A stretch of 34,157 bases of DNA, taken from Proteobacteria bacterium ST_bin14 (GTDB lineage: Bacteria > Pseudomonadota > Alphaproteobacteria > Sphingomonadales > Sphingomonadaceae). Made by a program: the position numbers and the translations under genes. Location of the stretch: the NCBI GenBank assembly GCA_002083655.1, contig MSXR01000029.1, forward strand, positions 1-34,157, in the 5' to 3' direction. Under the pieces are notes generated by a model that made no database searches, had not been told where the DNA came from, and worked only from the letters and a program-made list of their open reading frames with translations. This document shows, one piece after another, positions 32,721 through 34,157 of the stretch (positions within the stretch are counted from its first letter, which is position 1; each line of letters starts with the position of its first letter).

Positions 32721-33220
32721 AGGGTTTCGCCCCGCTCTTCCAGGAAATGCAGCACCATTTCGCGCATCGTTTCATCGGTGCGGGCGCTGGCCAGCACTTG
32801 CGCAGGGTCCCAGATTTCAAAATGGCTGCCCAGCCCATAGAAAAAGGCATAGCGGCCAATCTTGGCGCGCTTGCGCGGGAAGGTGGGGAAGATAAAGCGC
32901 CCGCTGGAATCAAACGGCAGCGTATCCCACGCCATGCCGCGCCGCAGAATCTCATCATTCATCGCGCCGTCCGGCCCGGCATATGCCTTGGCACGCAGCT
33001 CAAGCGCGGCGAAGCGCTCCTCGCCCTGCGGCACGTCATAACCGACCAGGCAGGTATCGCTTTCATGCTGCGCGATCACGATCTGCGCGGCATCTTTTGT
33101 ATCCATATTGCACGCGCTACGGGCGATCAGGGTTGCGCGCAGCGACGATGGGATCGCGACGCGCCCCTTCTCGTCAACCTGCTGGAGCGCATAGCCCTGA
33201 TAAATCCCCCTGATCGACAC
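32717..33220 (-). CDS. mraZ: Transcriptional regulator MraZ
   Basis: MraZ is an AbrB-like DNA-binding protein with two SpoVT/AbrB half-domains that regulates the dcw operon, usually its own promoter. The first half carries YALQQVDEKGRVAIPSSLRA and the second GMAWDTLPFDSSGRFIFP, the paired family signatures; alphaproteobacterial MraZ is about this length. I prefer GTG at 33220 (167 residues), which has GGAAGG upstream and starts at SIRGIYQGYA. A TTG at 33262 would add 14 residues unlike the family. It is first in the cluster; candidate operators and cell-cycle sites lie within 250 bases upstream. Confidence 0.94.
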   Translation of the reverse strand: MSIRGIYQGYALQQVDEKGRVAIPSSLRATLIARSACNMDTKDAAQIVIAQHESDTCLVGYDVPQGEERFAALELRAKAYAGPDGAMNDEILRRGMAWDTLPFDSSGRFIFPTFPRKRAKIGRYAFFYGLGSHFEIWDPAQVLASARTDETMREMVLHFLEERGETL

Positions 33221-33282
33221 GCCCACCCCTTCCGTGGCGCGCAAAGCTCCCCCGTCCTGCAAACGGCCGTCCGCCGCTCACA

Positions 33283-33294
33283 GAATCACGACTC
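33283..33294. promoter_or_regulatory. Pair of GANTC (CcrM methylation) sites before mraZ
   Basis: GAATC at 33283-33287 and GACTC at 33290-33294 are two GANTC sites seven bases apart, 60-75 bases upstream of the mraZ start. In alphaproteobacteria CcrM methylates GANTC and GcrA binds methylated sites in division promoters. The close pairing is seen directly; the regulation is inferred. Confidence 0.5.
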
Positions 33295-33345
33295 ATCAGA
33301 CATGAGAACCCGCACCGTTAACTAAGGTCTAGTGCGGTAAAAACG

Positions 33346-33421
33346 GGGATGCAATGGTAAATTCGGGAATTTTACGGGACCAGATACTCAAAATCGGGGT
33401 TTCATGACACGGGTATCGGGT
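33346..33421 (+). promoter_or_regulatory. Series of GGGA/GGGT boxes upstream of mraZ, candidate MraZ operator
   Basis: GGGA or GGGT occurs on the plus strand at 33346, 33365, 33376, 33397, 33411 and 33418, mostly inside CGGG. The first four are spaced 19, 11 and 21 bases, close to whole helical turns. MraZ operators in other bacteria are direct TGGG-type boxes spaced about ten bases upstream of mraZ. Here the boxes lie on the strand opposite to transcription and lack the leading T, so the assignment is tentative. Confidence 0.3.
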
Positions 33422-33458
33422 ATTTACTGGAAATGTACTTTGTTTGTTCTCATGCAAA

Positions 33459-33466
33459 ATGGTTAA
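33459..33466 (-). promoter_or_regulatory. TTAACCAT octamer, candidate CtrA half-site
   Basis: TTAACCAT reads on the minus strand here, about 240 bases upstream of mraZ. It matches the short CtrA-binding motif described for alphaproteobacteria, distinct from the split TTAA-N7-TTAA site. A single octamer can occur by chance, so the support is its position in a division-gene promoter region alongside GANTC sites. Confidence 0.35.
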
Positions 33467-33600
33467 CATCAGTCGTTCGGTGGCAATTATTGGGGTTCGA
33501 TCCCGCCGGTGGGGCCAAAACCCCGATCGGTGCTGTGAAATCCCGGCCCAACCCGCTTGGTGGCCCGCCCGATCGCCAGCCGGACAGCAGCATGCGTGCC

Positions 33601-33915
33601 TTACCGGGGCGTACCGGGTGTCCCCTGTTGGGGAGCAGTTGCAGTCTGGTTGGTAACCTCAATCGCGGCACTGGGCGCGACGCCCAGTTCGGCGAGCGGC
33701 TCCTTTTCCGGCTCCGTCGCATTGAGCGGAATTGCGGCCAGGTTCGCGATCAGCTCGGGCTTGGGGCCATTAGCGGCGGTGGCGGGCACCGGCTCCCGGC
33801 TCGCTGAACTGAAAATCGCGCTCGCCAGCCCGATCAGCAGCATCACAAACGCAAGCCCGGTCATCCCGACCTTGACGCGCTGGATTGAATGGGAAGGTTC
33901 TGACACGTTTTTCAT
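33601..33915 (-). CDS. Small single-pass membrane protein of unknown function
   Basis: I do not recognise a named family. The 104-residue protein has a short charged N-terminus, one membrane helix (about 18-37, MTGLAFVMLLIGLASAIF) and a Pro/Ala/Glu-rich tail of about 65 residues, probably periplasmic and disordered. The layout suits a small envelope factor, and the position just upstream of the mraZ promoter in the same direction suggests an envelope or division link; that is inference. The ATG at 33915 lacks a good Shine-Dalgarno. The ATG at residue 18 (33864) has AAGG upstream but would shorten the protein to 87 residues. It is separated from mraZ by 380 bases. Confidence 0.7.
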   Translation of the reverse strand: MKNVSEPSHSIQRVKVGMTGLAFVMLLIGLASAIFSSASREPVPATAANGPKPELIANLAAIPLNATEPEKEPLAELGVAPSAAIEVTNQTATAPQQGTPGTPR

Positions 33916-34135
33916 GGCGTTGCGGCCAATTTAGCGGCTGCAGGGCGCTTTGTCGAACACGGCTTAGAAAAGCGCATCGAGGATTGGTGTTTGGGCGAGA
34001 ATGGAAGCATCCCCGCCGCGCGCATCCTTTGGCTGTACGCCTGACGGGGCGATCACCTGATCCGGTCATGCAGCGTGGGTATCAGTCGATACCGGGACCG
34101 TCTGAAAATGGAAGTTAACGGGCATTTCTAAATCC
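33916..34135. other. Unassigned region at the right end
   Basis: About 220 bases hold no coding sequence I can support. A perfect six-base hairpin GGTATC-AGTC-GATACC is at 34078-34093, and a longer CCCCG...CGGGG pairing is possible at 34011-34049. These could be part of a structured RNA or of the leader of the small membrane-protein gene on minus. I recognise no rnpB, 6S, tmRNA or tRNA signature. Confidence 0.45.
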
Positions 34136-34157
34136 GTCACCCCGGACTTGATCCGGG
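34136..34157. repeat. Family E repeat truncated by the window edge
   Basis: The last 22 bases are GTCACCCCGGACTTGATCCGGG in outline: a hairpin CCCCGGA-CTTGA-TCCGGG(G) cut by the window end. The same hairpin design with the CTTGA loop is embedded in the family C element at 8324-8342. The remainder of this copy lies outside the window. Confidence 0.7.

Larger units (their letters stand above)
33221..33600. other. 380-base spacer upstream of mraZ, likely dcw promoter region
   Basis: No credible gene lies here; the plus-strand frames across 33433-33807 are shadows. The part at 33300-33470 looks less GC-rich than its surroundings, as expected of a promoter. It holds two close GANTC sites, a series of GGGA/GGGT boxes on the plus strand, and a TTAACCAT octamer on minus. 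A weak GGGG-CCAAAA-CCCC hairpin at 33511-33524 follows the small membrane-protein gene and could be part of a terminator. I could not identify a confident -35/-10 pair. Confidence 0.6.

Noticed and set aside
33221..33262. TTG start for mraZ
   Set aside because: The 14 extra residues do not look like MraZ, and GTG at 33220 has a better ribosome site.
33221..33600. RNase P RNA or another conserved RNA upstream of mraZ
   Set aside because: I looked for known conserved rnpB segments and found none, and the region looks like promoter DNA.
33433..33807. 124-codon plus-strand frame upstream of mraZ
   Set aside because: No family pattern; overlaps the small membrane-protein gene antisense and a promoter-like region.

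Overview
This window is GC-rich alphaproteobacterial chromosome, most likely Sphingomonadales. The evidence is the argS-SPOR-nagZ-scpAB-tatABC gene order, a complete division/cell-wall (dcw) cluster with a long-linker FtsZ and a DAP-type MurE motif, GANTC sites in cell-cycle promoters, and palindromic repeats of a kind I recall from sphingomonad genomes. I cannot fix the genus. Almost every gene is on the minus strand; only the M20 peptidase gene is on plus.

Layout. 91-6877 (minus, transcribed right to left): argS, a SPOR membrane protein, nagZ, scpA, scpB, tatA, tatB, tatC, nearly all overlapping or closely spaced. 7013-8284 (plus): a secreted M20 glutamate-carboxypeptidase-like enzyme. 8433-11076 (minus): a DUF1800/DUF1501 pair, the DUF1501 member with a twin-arginine signal. 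11144-14325 (minus): a TPR/SPOR protein overlapping dgt. 14589-33220 (minus): the full dcw cluster mraZ-rsmH-ftsL-ftsI-murE-murF-mraY-murD-ftsW-murG-murC-murB-ddl-ftsQ-ftsA-ftsZ. 33601-33915 (minus): a small single-pass membrane protein of unknown function.

How the genes work together. The dcw genes make the UDP-MurNAc-pentapeptide (MurB, C, D, E, F, Ddl), convert it to lipid I and II (MraY, MurG), polymerise and crosslink it at the septum (FtsW, FtsI), and assemble the divisome (FtsZ, A, Q, L). NagZ recycles muropeptides, the SPOR proteins probably bind septal glycan, ScpAB serves chromosome segregation, and TatABC exports folded proteins, possibly including the DUF1501 protein. Most dcw junctions are 1- or 4-base overlaps, implying translational coupling.

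The most unusual feature is a set of palindromic two-hairpin repeats (families A to E, named here). Some lie in spacers, but one (A2) is read in frame inside murD and adds about 33 residues. Another (B1) lies in frame in the first 26 codons of murB. A third (B2) fills the only large gap in the mur part of the cluster and supplies the apparent Shine-Dalgarno of murD from inside a hairpin. B1 and B2 both end nine bases before a GTG. Family A carries G-quadruplex motifs on both strands. The spacers before mraZ and ftsZ carry candidate cell-cycle control sites. I saw no rRNA, tRNA, CRISPR array, transposase, prophage or defence system.
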